Source: Agrypnia vestita (lineage: Eukaryota; Arthropoda; Insecta; Trichoptera; Phryganeidae). Taken from it: DNA of 64,000 bases. The stretch is taken from contig JADDOH010001999.1 of the NCBI GenBank assembly GCA_016648135.1, positions 1-64,000 on the forward strand, written 5' to 3'. Positions 33,741-45,384 of this stretch are shown in pieces. Every line of letters begins with the position of its first letter. The stretch's first letter is position 1. A model generated the notes under the pieces. That model was given only the letters and a program-made list of their open reading frames with translations. It was not told where the DNA came from and ran no database searches. The position numbers were made by a program, and so were the translations under genes.

Positions 33741-33846
33741 TGTCAAGCGTGTGGATATTTAACTGTAATTTCGGATATTTTATACGCACCGTATGTATTA
33801 CCGAGAAGCGAATCTCGACGTTTCGTTGGATACTTATCCAACGTCA

Positions 33847-34065
33847 TCAGGAAGACGAGGTAGAGGTGGAGGTCGGACTGATTAGGTGCTGCTTTCTAGG
33901 GCGTAAATTGTATGCACTTTGTTGTGGAGTTTTCTCTTCTTCTACAATAGAGGTCGCCAGTGTGCAATATGTATTAGTTACATCCGCGGACTTTACTGCG
34001 ATGCACTTTACTTGGACTTTACTTCTCTCAAAAATTGAATCAGTGTCGTTAGAACAGGGCGCCAA
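33847..34065 (-). pseudogene. Family M protein remnant with YNLRPRK motif
   Basis: The minus frame gives NTYCTLATSIVEEEKTPQQS followed by AYNLRPRKQ. The plus strand at 45.95-46.04 kb gives NSTLPTPSVEESNTLPRS followed by AYNLRPRKK and a stop. The paired conservation of Val-Glu-Glu-Glu/Ser and AYNLRPRK in two diverged copies indicates a once-coding region, probably the C-terminus of an element protein. YNLRPR-like ends occur in some retroelement polyproteins; the family is not established here. Confidence 0.5.
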
Positions 34066-34099
34066 ATACTGGATAGTTTGTAACTGTCATCTCTATTGA

Positions 34100-35550
34100 A
34101 ATTGGGATTTTTGTATATTTCAATGGACTCCTTCACTAATCTGGGTACAAGGTACGGTTCTGTTGATAAATTATCCGAAATTACAGTTAAATATGTCTAA
34201 CGACCGTAATAACACCCTTAACTATTTAATAAGCTTATGGATATTGTAACTTTGATATATTCTGGCTTATATCTTTGAAACTATCCAATAGTTACTTAAT
34301 TTTTTTATTATTAATGTAAACAATAACCACTCTTTATGATTTACATTCTCAAATTTTATGTAATTTATGTGATTATTTTTAAATATTTATTCAAATTTAT
34401 CAAACAATATGTATGGCGGCACGCTACCGCCATCTATGAAAATAAATAAAAACATATAATTGTCCAAACACATTTCAAAACAAAATGCATATGTAGATAT
34501 ACGGTACCTACCTTGTGCGGCAAAACTCAATAATAAATAAATTCACATACATTTTCTCTACTTGTATTTACTAATTAATAAATATATAGGTTTTAGCTTT
34601 TTTAAATTTTGATGTGAATTTCTGTTGCTGCTCAATTGATATTTTTTATTGTGAGATGTCAAATGTTACACATCACATGCGGCTACTCTGTAAAGCTCGT
34701 TTGTTTTTTTATACTATGTAATGATGTCATACTTCAATGTTCTTATTGCACGCTGCTGTTATATATCAAAAAAGTTGTTCTGTTTGGTAAGGGACTATTT
34801 ATTTGAAATTTCCTTTTCAATATACAGACGATCTTCGCATTCTCCCTTAAAAGTCAGCAGAATCTTCTTTCCCTTCCTTTGCATCCCCTCGGGCTCCGAT
34901 ATACTCGAAATCATTCGAGTGTATTACTCAAATGACATCATGCCTTTATATGGAGCTGTGTTTGATTTTATGTCGTGTATTCGGGACTCGATTTAGAAAA
35001 TACCGTATGGCTGGCAATAAGCGATAAAATTTTCTTCATAAAATGGTTCAGGTATTTTATTTGTGCTCAAGTCATACTGAAGACGAAACAAACAAGTCAA
35101 ATAAATGGAGACGCAGTCAAATATTTCTCTTACATTATCTTTATGTAATTTTTTTTTAATACTTGTAATTTAGCATTGTTTCAAATTGCTTTTCATAAGC
35201 ATTAAAAACATTTTTTTTCCTGTTATAATGAAAATATACATTGATGCAATTTCATAGGGTTTAATATTTGTAGGTGATTTAATAAAGAGCTATGATAAAT
35301 AAATATCCGGATGATTGACACAAAAAATATTGTACAAAACTCCATTAAATGCAAAATTTTATGATTATAATCACAAAGTCATTGTCAATTCACGAAATTA
35401 TTAACAAAATATGTAATTTCATAAATAAAATGATTTGAACAATGAAGATATAGTATACCTATCTATTATATTGATTATATTTATTTCAAGCAATTGCACG
35501 ACAGCTGCAACTGACACATAAGTCGGAGACCACCATACCTATTATGATGA
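34100..35550. other. No gene recognised
   Basis: AT-rich. The 91-codon frame at 34721-34996 (FFPFLCIPSGSDILEIIRVY) has slightly raised GC but no domain I know. No repeat partner was found. Confidence 0.4.
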
Positions 35551-35554
35551 TGCA

Positions 35555-35720
35555 GGGTGTCATCGATAGTCTTCATCCAGAGGAAGACCGAAGGAATCCT
35601 GGATGACATAATGCTCCAAAAATCTGTAGAGAAAGGCCTAGGTGAAAGCAACACCCAGAACTGAAGAAAATCATGAGAACGAGAAGGGCCGACCCCAATA
35701 GCTTACCTAGGCAATGAGTT
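35555..35720 (+). pseudogene. LINE polymerase C-terminal fragment
   Basis: A frame reads RGRPKESWMT then stops, the position of the GRPRKSW motif in LINE C-termini. Downstream, MRTRRADPN fits the R-R-A-D-P ending common in insect LINEs. Frames shift between the two. Short, degraded, and of a different lineage from the 32.1 kb copy. Confidence 0.5.
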
Positions 35721-36285
35721 GAGACAGTGCCAGTTAGAATAAAAAAATATTTTTAACAACTTAAGATCTATGAATAAGCCTACGGAAATTTTTCGCCTTT
35801 TTATTAAATGCAAAATTCACGAAGCTTCTTTCAGGGTCAAAATTCAATGACTTACTATAGCAAAAATCTATTTAAAAGATCAAGAGAGTAAAACAATAAT
35901 TTCAAAACAAGTTATTTCATGATTAAATATAAATTATTATCTGAGAAAAAGTAAAAAAAACAACATAATTTAAAAAGATAAACAAGTATAAATTGCATCT
36001 ATATTTAAATAGACTGAAAAGTTGAATACAAATATGTATTTGCTGATGACAAACTTGTGAGATGGATTTCAGATTCCTTAACTTTCAATATTTCTTGGGA
36101 AAAATATTCTTTATTGACAGATAAAACTGTTTATTCTGAATAAATATTCGTAATAAACTCGTAAACGCATTTTTTATTTAACTTTCACATGAAGAAAACG
36201 ACATTGTGGTGAGATATAATATATTTAAAATAAAAAAATAAAAAATTACACAATTTTCAATAGGTACTCAATAGTACCTAATTAT
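35721..36285. other. AT-rich spacer
   Basis: No gene or repeat partner recognised. Confidence 0.4.
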
Positions 36286-36326
36286 CAACTCGTTTCGGCT
36301 AAGAGCTAAGTCTTTATCAGGATTGA
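36286..36326 (-). repeat. CCTGATGA-hairpin-GAAAC motif variant
   Basis: Minus strand CCTGATAAAGAC, TTAGCTCTTAGC, CGAAACGAGT. The inner part can pair as GCTAAGAGCTAAG. It is followed directly by a TA microsatellite. Confidence 0.45.
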
Positions 36327-36484
36327 ATATATATATATATAATATATATATATATTATATATATTAGATATATATATATATCTATATATATATATATATA
36401 GTATATATTTTATATATATATATATATATAATATATATATATATTTAGTATATCTATATATATAGTATATATATATATATATAA
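36327..36484. repeat. (TA)n microsatellite, about 158 bp
   Basis: Alternating TA with occasional interruptions. The 72-codon minus frame of Tyr-Ile repeats here is an artefact of this microsatellite. Confidence 0.95.
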
Positions 36485-36534
36485 TACACTCAACGCATGT
36501 AATCACCCAATAAAGTGGTTTCAAAAAAGTGTTA

Positions 36535-36845
36535 TTTTATTTAAAAAATATTGATTGTATTATTTGTGTGTATCTACTATTTTATTTGATTAATAAATTA
36601 CACCAACGTGTTTCATTCATGTAAATTTATAAATTTAAAATATTTTCACGTGAAAATCATTTAGAAAATGATAACAAAAACAAGAAACAACAGACAATAT
36701 TCTTTTGATATATTCAAAATGATATATTTTTTTTAATTACACCAACATGTTTCGGAAGGTTTTTCCGAAACATGTTGGTGTAATTAATCCAATCAAATAG
36801 TCGATACATACAAACAATACAATCAATATTTTTTATAAAATGTCA
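36535..36845. mobile_element. Foldback element with a perfect 22-bp core palindrome
   Basis: The outer arms AAAAAATATTGATTGTATT at 36542 and the complement near 36835 continue inward through TGTNTGTATCNACTATTT and TTACACCAACRTGTTTC. At 36738-36786 ATTACACCAACATGTTTC plus GGAA is repeated in inversion around GGTTT. The downstream part (ATGTCAATCTACAATGTTGC) matches 57.59 kb. It looks like a foldback with a partial third arm. Confidence 0.65.
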
Positions 36846-37625
36846 ATCTACAATGTTGCTGAATCAATTGAAAAAGAAAAAAGAAGTTATTTTATTGTAA
36901 ATATATTTTTTATTGTTCGAATTGTAGGTTAAAAGTTATTCATAACATTTTATTTTTAGTAAAAAACATCACAATTTACTTTATTTCAATCATCATCACC
37001 AAAATTATGTATTCATTATATTCATAATATTAATTAATTTTTCATCATTTGCCATTATAAAGAATTTGCTAATATTGAAATATCCTTCCATAAATAAATA
37101 TTTTGAGATAAAGGTGATACTATAACGAGATTAATATTTCACTTCGCATATATTTCAGTTCATAATAGCTTATTTCAAAGAACAGGCTGCATGCCACTGT
37201 ACGTACGGACATTGATAAATTATTTATTAATCAATATGAGAACAACGTACTGCTTGTACTTTGACTCCATACTTGTTAGTTATTTAAGGAATGATAGTCC
37301 TAAATTGGCAAGCTTCCATAGGGTTTCACGACCAGATGTTAAATATGTGACGTTTGACTCCCTTTGCCTATCTTACTTCAAACGTTCTCAGCGTATGCGA
37401 GTGTCCGAACCACCCAGGCAAACCCTCTCCCTCTTATCTGAACTCTCATCTCAACCTAATATCGTTTCCCTTCGTGCAAGTCAACCATAATCGTGCCTCG
37501 CTAATACCATGTGTCACTAGCATATACAAGCAGGGCTCTGCGATGGTTCATAATGGTGGTGATACAACACAATTTGACAGAATCGAACTACCCAACTGAT
37601 TAATAATAAATAAGTTTAGTAATTA
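36846..37625. other. No gene recognised
   Basis: 37300-37600 is less AT-rich, and the overlapping frames 37191-37490 and 37354-37599 are open, but neither gives a domain I recognise. Confidence 0.35.
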
Positions 37626-37627
37626 AG

Positions 37628-37745
37628 ATAAATTAAAAAAGACTCACAGAGACGAAGCTATTTGAGTGGGGAGCATGTAAGGAAGTGTTTATAGGGTGGC
37701 CCGAGGTTTAAGACATGTATGCATTGCAATGTCCACCAATCTCAC
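37628..37745 (-). repeat. Repeat family K, copy 5
   Basis: The minus strand carries GAGATTGGTGGACATTGCAA, ACATGTCTTAAACC, GGCCACCCTATAAACAC and CTTCGTCTCTGTGAG, the family K order, with the GATCACTTAAG block lost. Confidence 0.5.
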
Positions 37746-37849
37746 TGTAAGAATTAGTTTTTTTGTTTAGATGGAATCGTTTTTTTTTAATTTTAATTTA
37801 TTTAGGTACTAATACACACAAGTGTCATTTAATCGCTTCATATTTTATA

Positions 37850-37912
37850 TGGCTTATAGTTTCGAGAAGAGTAATCCTTCGTCCCCCTTGAGGGTTTACA
37901 CCACCACGAGAG
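37850..37912 (-). repeat. Hairpin-GAAAC motif variant with flanking match to 7.7 kb
   Basis: Minus strand CCCTCAAGGGGGACGAAGG, then ATTACTCTTCTCGAAACTAT. The sequence after GAAACTATA, and the spacing to an ATTAAATGACA-like block, resemble copy 1 at 7.74 kb. Confidence 0.35.
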
Positions 37913-38029
37913 CTTAAAATATCGATAGTAATTCGGTGAATTTTAAGGACATTATTATTTCTTATTCGGAAATTGTTAATGTTCACATTCAAATAATATT
38001 TTGTTGTGAAAATTTTTGAAAAAAAATGA

Positions 38030-38115
38030 TTGCATCATGTCCACTCCTGTGGAGCTCTTCCGCCATGAATGAGATGCAACTTGCATCCGGTGCACGTTTT
38101 CCGAGACAAAACTTA
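38030..38115. other. Small GC-rich patch
   Basis: Contains CTGTGGAGCTCTTCCGCC and TTGCATCCGGTGCACGTTTT in AT-rich DNA. No frame or repeat partner. Confidence 0.25.
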
Positions 38116-38547
38116 TAATTGGAATATTAAATTTTACGCATTTTTTTTTAATGTAAATACTATCGTGTCGTGAACGCCATGTTATTCGGGCCTCATTCGT
38201 CCCATATTCTTCAAAATTTTCCTTGAGGTCATATCTCTTGGGGTTGTTGAAATGGTGTAATATATGGGCACCTTATAGAAGGCATTCTTTGAACATGTTT
38301 GGCCAAGCGCAGATAAGCGATCTTCAGTGTATCCATCACAGCAGAAAAAGAGGTTACAAAAAATAGTTATCTCATTTAAATATATAAAAAATCTTTAATT
38401 GGGCAAAAATTTAAATTTTTAATATTAAATATAGTGTTTTTTCAATAATAACAATATCACCTACTTCTCTCGTAAAATATTAATTTTTTAACTTTCGAAG
38501 AATATTTTTTCTTCTGTATGAAGGCTTGAACTTTGGGGTGACATTAT

Positions 38548-38768
38548 TATTAAAATAAAACACAAATCACTTTGTTTTCACCACTATATTAGATTAAACA
38601 ATCTACATGTTTCGAGAACAATGTTCTCTGCTTCAGGATTATTTGTGTACTTAGTGATTATTGGATTACACCAATAATCCTGAAGGCGAGAACATTGTTC
38701 TCGAAACATGTAGATTGTTTAATCTAATACGGTGGTGAAAACAAAGTGATTTGTGTTTTATTTTATTA
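38548..38768. mobile_element. Foldback element with arms of about 95 bp
   Basis: Left arm 38548-38643 and right arm 38674-38768 differ at only a few positions (AAAACACAAATCACTTTG, TAGATTAAACAATCTACATG, TTCGAGAACAATGTTCTC, TCAGGATTAT) around a 30-bp loop that repeats ATTATTGGATTACACCAATA. Each arm contains one copy of the CCTGAAG-GAGAACATTGTTCTC-GAAAC motif, so the transcript could form nested hairpins. Near identity of the arms suggests recent origin or conversion. Confidence 0.85.
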
Positions 38769-38984
38769 ATTTTTTTATCCAAAAAATCATCTTTTCGTAT
38801 TTTATGTGTTAAAATTTTTGCATATGTACTTTAATAATACTCAAATCAACATGTGAAGTATTTTACTTATTTGAAAATTAGTTTTAAGGCATAAATGTGT
38901 CGACAAATTTTTAATAAATCTCTCAAAAGGAATAAAATAAATACCGGCAGAATTAATGGAACGTAAAAAACAAAAATAACAAAA

Positions 38985-39209
38985 ATGTTTACTGATCTAA
39001 AATTAGAATCAGTAAATCAAAGAATAAAATATAATGTTTTTGTACAAATATTTACAATCATACATGGATTATCGTCCAAATACTTTAGTAACAGGATAAA
39101 ACTAAATAATGTTTTAAATTCAATAGAAGAGGCGGCGAAAGTCTTCAGAAGAAGACGAAAAACACTTCATGTATTATGCCATAAATATAACATAAAATAT
39201 GGAACTTAA
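38985..39209 (+). pseudogene. LINE reverse-transcriptase fragment (jockey/CR1-like)
   Basis: The 74-codon frame reads ESVNQRIKYNVFVQIFTIIH then GLSSKYFSNRIKLN. The pattern RIxYNxLVFIxKxxxGLxPxYF-xxRI is the segment after the RT fingers and palm in many jockey/CR1 clade LINEs. The second half (EEAAKVFRRRRKTLHVLCHK) does not continue the pattern, so the insertion is deleted or recombined. Confidence 0.5.
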
Positions 39210-39564
39210 TGTGTTAACAGTGAAATAAAAAAATAAAAAATAATACAAGTACTGTTTTTTTTCCCCAGATATTTTGAAGATTTTCCACTTTGAGATTAAT
39301 TAAAAAAACAATTTTTTTTGATGTTTCAAGCAATAAATGTGCGGCTAGGCATTATAGGTGGAAAGATCCAAAGTTTTCTGCAGAAGACGAGTGCAGCATT
39401 TTACTTTCTTAATGTTAATAAAAAAAAATGTTTATTAAGATAAATAATTATGATGAAAGTTTCACAGATACTAATCTATAAATATGAGAAACGTATTTGC
39501 AAGTTTACATTACGTTATACGTACGTATTTGTTTTTTACGTTGTAGAAAAGTTTTTTTATTCGA

Positions 39565-39660
39565 TAACCCATGTAGTACTGGCTGAAGTGATCACTAAAC
39601 GATGCAACGTTCACCAACACCATCGTAAGAACATCCACATATTATCAACATTTTGAAAAT
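39565..39660 (-). repeat. Repeat family K, copy 6
   Basis: Minus strand ATATGTGGATGTTCTTACGA, TGTTGGTGAACGTTGCATCG, AGTGATCACTTCAGCCAG. The 3' half is absent. Confidence 0.65.
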
Positions 39661-39989
39661 TCTATATATTTTCAAATCTAAGGACCTTTCGTTTATTTGA
39701 ATGGATTATGCAAGAGACATCTGTAGTCTTTTATATTATGTATTTAGTACTAATGAATAATATACTTAGTTTATTGACGTAGGTTTAACGTGTACCTTCC
39801 TGTAACGAAAAAGTCTGCAAGCGGCGTGTAAGAGAAATGATTCGATTACTTGTGCAGATAACCGTATATTGGTTATAAGTTCAAGTTGTAAGATTATGTG
39901 GCTCACACTTCACTGATTATTTATAAAACAAAATGTAAGAACCGAACTTATTCATATGGAAGAACCTCGCAGGGATATGCACATTATAC

Positions 39990-40290
39990 ATAGCATGGGC
40001 AAAATAAAATCTTTAGCCTCCAAACACGGTGTCCGCAACGCAACTGATCGCTATCGAAAGGCTCCATAGTAGAATCGCGCGGACGCCGCCCGAGTCTATT
40101 TTCTAGCGGTTGAGTGGCGGGCACCGCGCGGTTTGATTAACCGCGTGGTTACGTCTGAACGATTACATACAAACCTACATAAATAAGACCCGCGCGGATC
40201 CCACGCGATTCTGAAACCGCGCGGTTATCGCTGTGTCTGAACAAGCCCTTAGAGCAGCGCTTAGTTAAGACCCAACCATTAATTTTATAA
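39990..40290 (-). repeat. CpG-dense repeat with CCGCGCGG palindromes
   Basis: About 300 bp containing AACCGCGCGGTT, AACCGCGTGGTT, ACCGCGCGGTTTG and CCGCGCGGATCC, plus ACGTCTGAAC and TGTGTCTGAAC spaced between them. The minus strand begins near AAGGGCTTGTTCAGACACAG. The repeated CTGAAC and inverted CGCG words suggest a short non-autonomous DNA element. Keeping so many CpGs in AT-rich DNA implies youth or lack of methylation. Confidence 0.5.
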
Positions 40291-40299
40291 AAAAATATT

Positions 40300-41315
40300 T
40301 TCCCCAATTATTTTAAATATTAGAGGTTGCATTTCTGTAAGTATGAGTTTTAATTAATTATTTTCGTAAAACTTTAAAAAACTTAATCTTAAATCTACTT
40401 ACAAGTGCTATTCTTGCTTAAACAATGTCTGCTTTTAATGCGCAAAACATGTCTGCCCACATTGTGCCTTTTAATTTTAAGGAATTTTGAGCTTTGTGAC
40501 GTTTTTTCCTTAAGAGTGTATATTTTTTACGTTTGTTATTTATAGTTGTTTGTTTTCTAATATTAAAGAAAAAGTATAATTTCTGGTGATTTGGATATAA
40601 TTTATTTTCATTTAGGTCTGACACGTAATATCACTTAAAATTGTTCTCTTCAAAAAAGCCAGATAATATATTAATTGGAATAAATATATAAATAAATAAT
40701 CTGTAGTTGCAGTTAGATTTTTTTACCACGAAAAAAACATTATTCTAAATAGCGTACGTCAGTCTTAGTGTTATAAAAAATTGACTTCAGCACTTAAAGA
40801 TTAAAATATAACTACTACCCCGCGTACACTAGTATACGCAATTTTTTTGTTCTTTTTGATTCTATTTGATTTATAATTATTATTTTTTTATGGATCAGTT
40901 ATTTTTTTACAATATATGCCCTAAAATATACTGTTTTTAAAAAATAATTTATTTTTGCCTGGTTTTTCAACACTTTTTACGAAGTTAACACAATACCACT
41001 CATATGATGTTACCATCATTCTAATTACCAACAATGCAGGTTTGAAGGTTATACAATGCAAACAAGAAGATTATGCAAACATGAATGAGAAAAAATTCAT
41101 CATGCAAAGAATTTATTATACGTTCTTTTAAATACATTATTGCTTAATTATTGTATATTTCAATAATAATTAGTTTTCACATTTAAATAATTAAAATAAC
41201 AAATAATTTTTTACATCAGTAAAATAACAATTACATCAGTAAAATAACAAATAATTTTTTTCTACCCCTAAGTAAAATACGTAACAAAATTATTTCACAA
41301 TTGCCCCGTGTAACA
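40300..41315. other. No gene recognised
   Basis: AT-rich. A short direct duplication (ATTACATCAGTAAAATAAC) lies at 41211-41247. Confidence 0.4.
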
Positions 41316-41319
41316 AAAA

Positions 41320-41565
41320 AGCTCAGAATTAATGCTTTCCAGGGCGGGGGAGGAATTTCGGGGAGGCTCTCCGAACGGTCCGGAAGTAGGGAGGTTTTGT
41401 TCGAAGGCTTTGCATATTATTACACGTTACTTAAGGATTTGTTATTTACAGTTTTATTCACCTTGCCACAAAAGGGGTCGATTCGGGCGGAAGTGGAAGT
41501 CGGGCGTTCCGCGTTTGAAATGCCATCGCGGGAGAAAATGTTTCGCATTCCGATTAGGCTTTTTA
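41320..41565. other. GC-rich single-copy segment, two open frames
   Basis: GCGGGGGAGGAATTTCGGGG, CCGAACGGTCCGGAAG, GTCGATTCGGGCGGAAG, GGGCGTTCCGCGTTTG and GCCATCGCGGGAG give a sharp GC rise. Frames 41301-41597 and 41332-41580 are both open but show no known domain, and neither is clearly preferred. A conserved regulatory element is the more likely reading. Confidence 0.3.
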
Positions 41566-41949
41566 TCTTCCAATTGTTAACGAGAAAACTAACATAAATA
41601 TATATAAAAATAAATATTGTAATTAATTGAATATGTATTTAATAAAAATAAAGACTTTCAAATAAGGCTTTGTGGCACTTAATGGTTTCATATTAAAATT
41701 AATTAAATATGTTTTATATTCAGAATATGTTGAGTGTTAAAATTTTTCAAGAACTCAATTCCATAAAATGAATCACATACATATAAAAAGAATATTACTT
41801 AAAAAGCTCGTATAAAAATGGATATCTCTTTCTCACGGCGATAACAATACTGTTGGTGGATGACGAATTTCAACCACAGATGGCGGTAGCAAAATACAAC
41901 TCACATATTAAATAAGGTTTGCGATGTTGAAATATATATAACTTCCAAA

Positions 41950-42095
41950 GATTTTATGGATGTGGTAGTCTACCATGTTGTATAAAATGGTCACTTATAC
42001 CAGCTGTACGATAGGTTGTAAGCCCTATAAACACTTTTATATCTACTTTCTCAAATTAATGTCTCCGATATCTCTATGAGACATCCAAAATTTAT
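41950..42095 (+). repeat. Repeat family K, copy 7
   Basis: TGGATGTGGTAGTCTACCAT, AAATGGTCACTTATACCAGC, TGTACGATAGGTTGTAAGCC, CTATAAACACTTTTATATC and ATATCTCTATGAGACATCC in family order, with a decayed 5' end. Confidence 0.65.
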
Positions 42096-42099
42096 CTTT

Positions 42100-43685
42100 T
42101 AAATATATTTAAATAATAAATTTAATATAAATGATATTTTATATTTGTCATACCTATAATATTAAAATTATAAAACGATGAATTATATTTTGGCTTTAGT
42201 TGCACATGATTTATATAGCTGTATTTAATATTACGTGAAGCAATAAAAAAATTGATGAATGCATTAGACAACCGACAATTTTTTATATTTTTATTTTATT
42301 TATTTTTATTTATTTAAATTATTTTTTTACAAATACATATTTTTTACAAGGTAGTGACAGTTACTTATGAATGGATGTTTCTCTACTACACGAGTGTCAT
42401 AAACTCGTGTGTAGTAGAAGAGTATCATTAAATTATTGATTTACAAGCAATTATGTGATAAAATGTACATATTACAATGTACAATTCACAAAATGTACAA
42501 TTAGAAAAAATCAGTAAGACATATAGAAAGAACCCGATTATATTATATTATTTTTAGGGATCCACAAAATTGCCAGTATCCACCGTATTTGATAATCTGG
42601 CAATAATTTTACTATTGTTACATTTGAAAACACTTCTTGAAAACGTACGTCTATATTAGAAGCAAACTAATTTAAACATCTCTGTTCTTGCTATAAAATC
42701 TGTTACAAATACGATTATCTCAATTTCTTTCTTTAAATTGTGGCGGTTTTTATTTCTTTACCTTAAATATGTTAAATGTTTTATCAATCTATAGATTTTT
42801 TTAAACCTTTCTAATTAATTAATTTACTTTGGTTTAGATATGATTAAAAATTATTCCAAAATTTAAATTTCGCAATAAAATTTCAAATTAGCGATGGTAT
42901 CACTAAACAATAACTTATTACATTGCGATACATGTTTATTAATATTACGAGTATTCATAACATAAAAAAGTCTTCCCCAATATGATTCATAAATTGTATT
43001 TTTTTGTATAAACCCATCCACAAGAGCGTGGCAGTCAAATGTGGATCCTGCATTATCAACGATACGACAACAAAAAATAACAACAAAAATACGATGTAAA
43101 TTCATTACCCTTCGTAAGTGGTTCATACAAACGTAATAAATTATGTTTGTGGTTTTCTGGAACAGAATATAAAAATAAACCACGTGAATTTGTTGGTACT
43201 CTCGTGACAAGCAAAAAATGTGTTTTTTGTAAGAATTTCAGCCTTTTATTCTCTCCACTATGCGTGGTACATATTATTCTACATGACAAACAGTTTAGAG
43301 AATAAGAATGGAATGAATTACGAGAGAAAATAATAGATCCGATTGACGCAAATACATGTAAGAAAAGAATAAAAAAAAGTTATATGTTTCCCACAATTAT
43401 AACGATAATAATGATTATTTTAACAGACTTAGATAAAAGCCATTGATAATTAGGAGGAAAAGTAAAAGTAAACAGTAATAATTAGAAATGCGTACAATGT
43501 CAGGGATGGTGACGGGTTTCCAGTATCTGCCTACGATAATTTTCATATTCGGTAGTAAAAATATTGTTTTTGTATTATATAATATATACTGTTTTTATTA
43601 TAAACATTTTATATTTATATCCTCAATAATTGATTAATCTTATAGTTATTTATTATTTTGTTTTATATCTTTATTATTTTGTTCT
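42100..43685. other. AT-rich, no gene recognised
   Basis: One palindrome at 42376-42417 (CTACTACACGAGT with its near complement). The 115-codon minus frame at 42863-43210 has mixed composition (YIRRVMNLHRIF-like, several Cys) but no identifiable domain, and an overlapping frame is equally open. Confidence 0.35.
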
Positions 43686-43689
43686 CACT

Positions 43690-43795
43690 ATATTGTTCAG
43701 CTGCTCATCTTGGCACAGGTTCTTCCTAGTGAGATGAGCGACTCCATTTCCTGTCATTTATCAAGAAGAAGATAAATAAATAAATAAATAAAAAT
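43690..43795 (+). mobile_element. Possible LINE 3' tail with (AAAT)n
   Basis: CTGCTCATCTTGGCACAGG, CTAGTGAGATGAGCG, then GAAGAAGATAAATAAATAAA. A sequence ending in an ATAAA microsatellite is typical of jockey/CR1-like LINE 3' ends. CTCATCT and AGATGAG can pair. Confidence 0.35.
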
Positions 43796-44019
43796 TCAAA
43801 GACTATTGTAGTGTGCGCATATAGGATTTCCTATTTTCGGTGTGATAGATTGAAAAAGAAAAGAGGTAGCTCTGTCTGGTTGATCTGAAAGGGATGTGAA
43901 AGGAAAGCAAGCTGGTGACTTCAGGATAATGAATATGGTTATGAATAATTTGGAAAATGGAGGATTGATAAAATTTGCCTGTTTTCAAGAGTGTATATTT
44001 TACGAGACCGTGTTCGATT

Positions 44020-44150
44020 TTAGATGGTTCGGGTTTGTGGGAGGTGTATATTAGAAGGAGATGTTAGATAATTAGTAAGATGGTTATTAAACGCAACAGG
44101 GATACAGGACGTCCCAGAAAAATCTGGTAATGGATCAAATAGACTGTACT
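44020..44150 (+). pseudogene. Highly decayed LINE C-terminal fragment
   Basis: One frame gives RWFGFVGGVY, a stop, KEMLDN, and further on GRPRKIW, corresponding to RWFGHVERM and GRPRKTW of the 32.1 kb LINE at the right distance. Several stops and frame changes lie between. Confidence 0.35.
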
Positions 44151-44632
44151 CGTATATCAGAAATTGAAAAATTTGACAACGAGAACTCAATTTCAAAGAG
44201 CCTTGCCTTCAAAGCCTAAAAATCAAGCGCTATCAGGGTGATGATATGTCAAAATGTTAGTTAGGAATAAGAAGAGTTTTTGGGCTAAATATCAATACTT
44301 TACATAATATTACGAAATATTTGAATGTGAATAATGCTATATTAACTAAGCTACGAATTTCATCAGATGGAATATATATTTGTTTGAGAAATTTTCGTTA
44401 ACCGCAGTATATTTTAATCAGTTCACTCAGATTAACATCTTTTGTCGGATCATTTAAATTTTGGCGTATTATAAAAGATCAAACTTTACAGTCGCTCTCT
44501 AGACCCTCAATTTAAATTATTTCATCTTTATTTTTTTTAAGTACAATGTATAGCATAAAATGAGCATATTTTATAATACGCTCAAAACACGTGCGGTAGT
44601 GAAATTTTGTCTACCTCATTTATTTATATGTA

Positions 44633-44940
44633 TTGTCAGGGGGTCGTAGCGGTGGAAAACGAAATGAAACGCTTGAATTGATACAAGTTTCACTATTCTG
44701 TAATTCACATCAATCGTCACTGGAGAATTTTCCATTTAAAATATTCCGCACGAAGATAGATCCGCTGGTTATTATATTCCCACGGAGCGCCCGATCGTTT
44801 ATTTGTGGTTTCGCTATTGTCAAAACTAGAATTTCCGCTCATGTTGCAATGCGTTATACAGGAAAAGTTCTCTCTAGAAGGTTCTATTACCTTTCCGTAC
44901 ATTTCACTCCCTTCCAGGTGTTTGAATTTTTTGAATATAT
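44633..44940. other. GC-moderate segment with a 117-codon frame
   Basis: Plus frame 44633-44986 contains ARSFICGFAIVKTRISAHVA and TGKVLSRRFYYLSVHFTPF, and GC is above background. No domain recognised. A minus frame is also open over 61 codons. It ends at the SINE boundary, so the last residues derive from the SINE. Confidence 0.25.
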
Positions 44941-44942
44941 CA

Positions 44943-45117
44943 TTTTTTTAAATAGAGATGCGAACACCGAATACGTGTTGCGTTAATGTCTTAATTCAAA
45001 CGCTTATGCTATGAAAATAGGACTAACTTGCTGGTCTGGGGTGAAGTTCGAACCCGCGAGCTTTGGATCACGAGGCGAGAGTCCTAACCACAAGATTAAC
45101 AAGCTACTCAGCTTGCC
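44943..45117 (-). mobile_element. tRNA-derived SINE family S, copy 2
   Basis: The minus strand shows A box TTGTGGTTAGGACTCTCGC, B box GCGGGTTCGAACTTC, then CAGACCAGCAAGTTAGTCC, TATTTTCATAGCATAAGCG and ACACGTATTCGGTGTTCGC. Its partner at 59283-59457 matches along the full 175 bp. Internal RNA polymerase III promoter boxes are well kept. Confidence 0.8.
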
Positions 45118-45202
45118 TGCCTGACGGTCTTTATGCAACCTTTGACTAAGTAAAACCAAATTTATTAGTCAATCAGAAATAAAAAATAAATAAATGATGG
45201 TA

Positions 45203-45268
45203 TATATATTATATATATATATAATTATATATACTATAATATATATATATACATATATATATATACCT
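45203..45268. repeat. (TA)n microsatellite
   Basis: Alternating TA with three short interruptions. Confidence 0.95.
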
Positions 45269-45384
45269 AGATTGGCTATGGAGTCCATAGAAATGTAAAA
45301 ACATTCAAACATCTATAGAGACGACGGTTACAAATTATCAATTATAGTTGACTATAACTACTATACTAAATGATGTCTTTTATT

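Noticed and set aside
36306..36524. 72-codon Tyr/Ile-rich frame on the minus strand
   Set aside because: It is a translation of a TA microsatellite and has no coding value.
42863..43289. Two overlapping minus-strand genes
   Set aside because: Both frames are equally open in AT-rich DNA, without domains or a GC rise, and no splice or start context favours one.
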